NCBI GenBank assembly: GCA_030044375.1
Contig: JASHVX010000032.1
Span: 1 to 5,224, forward strand
DNA: 5,224 nt
From: Nitrososphaerales archaeon
GTDB lineage: Archaea > Thermoproteota > Nitrososphaeria > Nitrososphaerales > Gagatemarchaeaceae
Direction of reading: 5' to 3'
Below, one piece after another: positions 4,858-5,224 of this stretch. The notes under the pieces were generated by a model. The model saw only the letters and a list, made by a program, of their open reading frames with translations, had not been told where the DNA came from and did not search any database. The translations under genes and the position numbers were made by a program. Each line of letters starts with the position of its first letter. Within the stretch, counting starts at the first letter, position 1.

Positions 4858-5224
4858 GCGCCGAGCGAATCCTGAGAGTCTTCCTTGCGGCGCGACCTGG
4901 CGCCCATGTACGCCGCGGTCCCCACGACGAGGGCCGCCGCTATCGGGACCAGCACCACCAGCGTGGTGGCTAGCGGCTGGGTCGAGATGCTGTCGAGGTG
5001 CGAGGGAGACGAGGTCTCGTCGCCGAACGCGAACAACCCTGTCGAGTTGGCGCGCGCGTTGGGGGGGACGGCTACCACCTCTTGGGACTGGGCGTTCGAC
5101 CCGGCTGTCCCCGAAGAGCTCTCGCTCACCACCTGAGTGGTCGTAAGCGAGGTGACAGCGCTGTCCTTAGGCGTCGGCGAGCCTGCGGGGTGCGCGGCCG
5201 ACGGGACGTACCCCGACATGCCGA
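4854..5224 (-). CDS. C-terminal part of a Ser/Thr-rich membrane-anchored surface protein (5' end outside window)
   Basis: The frame holds 121 residues from an internal Met at 5219 to the stop, and stays open to the right window edge. The region up to about residue 80 is rich in Ser, Thr, Ala and Pro (TSLTTTQVVSESSSGTAGS) with one N-glycosylation sequon, Asn58-Ser-Thr. A single strong hydrophobic helix follows (about 84-106, TTLVVLVPIAAALVVGTAAY), then a basic stop-transfer RSRRK and a short acidic tail. This is the usual end of an archaeal extracellular protein: a low-complexity stalk, a transmembrane anchor and a cytoplasmic tail. No signal peptide follows the Met at 5219, so I infer that the gene continues beyond the window with its globular domain there. 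A small tail-anchored protein starting at 5219 is the alternative. The extracellular function is unknown. Confidence 0.75.
   Translation of the reverse strand, partial: GMSGYVPSAAHPAGSPTPKDSAVTSLTTTQVVSESSSGTAGSNAQSQEVVAVPPNARANSTGLFAFGDETSSPSHLDSISTQPLATTLVVLVPIAAALVVGTAAYMGARSRRKEDSQDSLGA

Noticed and set aside
1..5224. Search by eye for tRNA or rRNA genes, CRISPR repeats, insertion-sequence ends or transposase motifs
   Set aside because: Nothing convincing was seen; almost all of the window is accounted for by six protein genes and short promoter regions.

Overview
The window is GC-rich archaeal chromosome with compact, alternating-strand genes. The clearest taxonomic clue is a partial elongation factor 2 of the archaeal/eukaryotic type (AHVDHGKT P-loop, diphthamide-type domain IV, residues ALDYMELEQQRQMTIKAAN). 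This wording looks closest to Thaumarchaeota/Nitrososphaeria-like EF-2 from memory, not from a database search. Other archaeal hints are AT-rich TATA-like boxes 25-45 bases before starts, few convincing Shine-Dalgarno sites, and GTG/TTG starts that fit leaderless or very-short-leader mRNAs.

Layout: (1) 1-1970, minus strand: EF-2, running off the left edge and lacking its last domain V residues. (2) 1971-2068: a 98-base spacer with a small hairpin, a short palindrome and a weak TATA-like box. (3) 2069-3001, minus: a luciferase-like (LLM class), probably F420-dependent oxidoreductase. (4) 3002-3131: a divergent promoter region with two TATA-like boxes and two palindromes. (5) 3132-3353, plus: a 73-residue protein with two membrane segments. 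(6) 3376-4350, minus: an HtrA/DegP-type serine protease with intact His-Asp-Ser triad and one PDZ domain, apparently without signal peptide. (7) 4351-4482: a second divergent promoter region. (8) 4483-4857, plus: an HxlR-family winged-helix regulator with the N-terminal cysteine. (9) 4854 to the right edge, minus: the C-terminal part of a Ser/Thr-rich surface protein ending in a membrane anchor. Its stop codon overlaps that of the HxlR gene on the palindrome CTAG.

The genes do not form one obvious operon: adjacent transcription units are divergent or convergent, apart from the co-directional oxidoreductase and EF-2. The most suggestive pairing is the HtrA protease with the divergently transcribed HxlR regulator, which may be a small stress-response unit; this is inference. 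I see no mobile element, CRISPR array, tRNA, rRNA or clear novel defence or biosynthetic system. The window reads as ordinary chromosome with a few details worth checking: the EF-2 diphthamide loop, a cytosolic HtrA, the divergent promoters and the shared stop codons.
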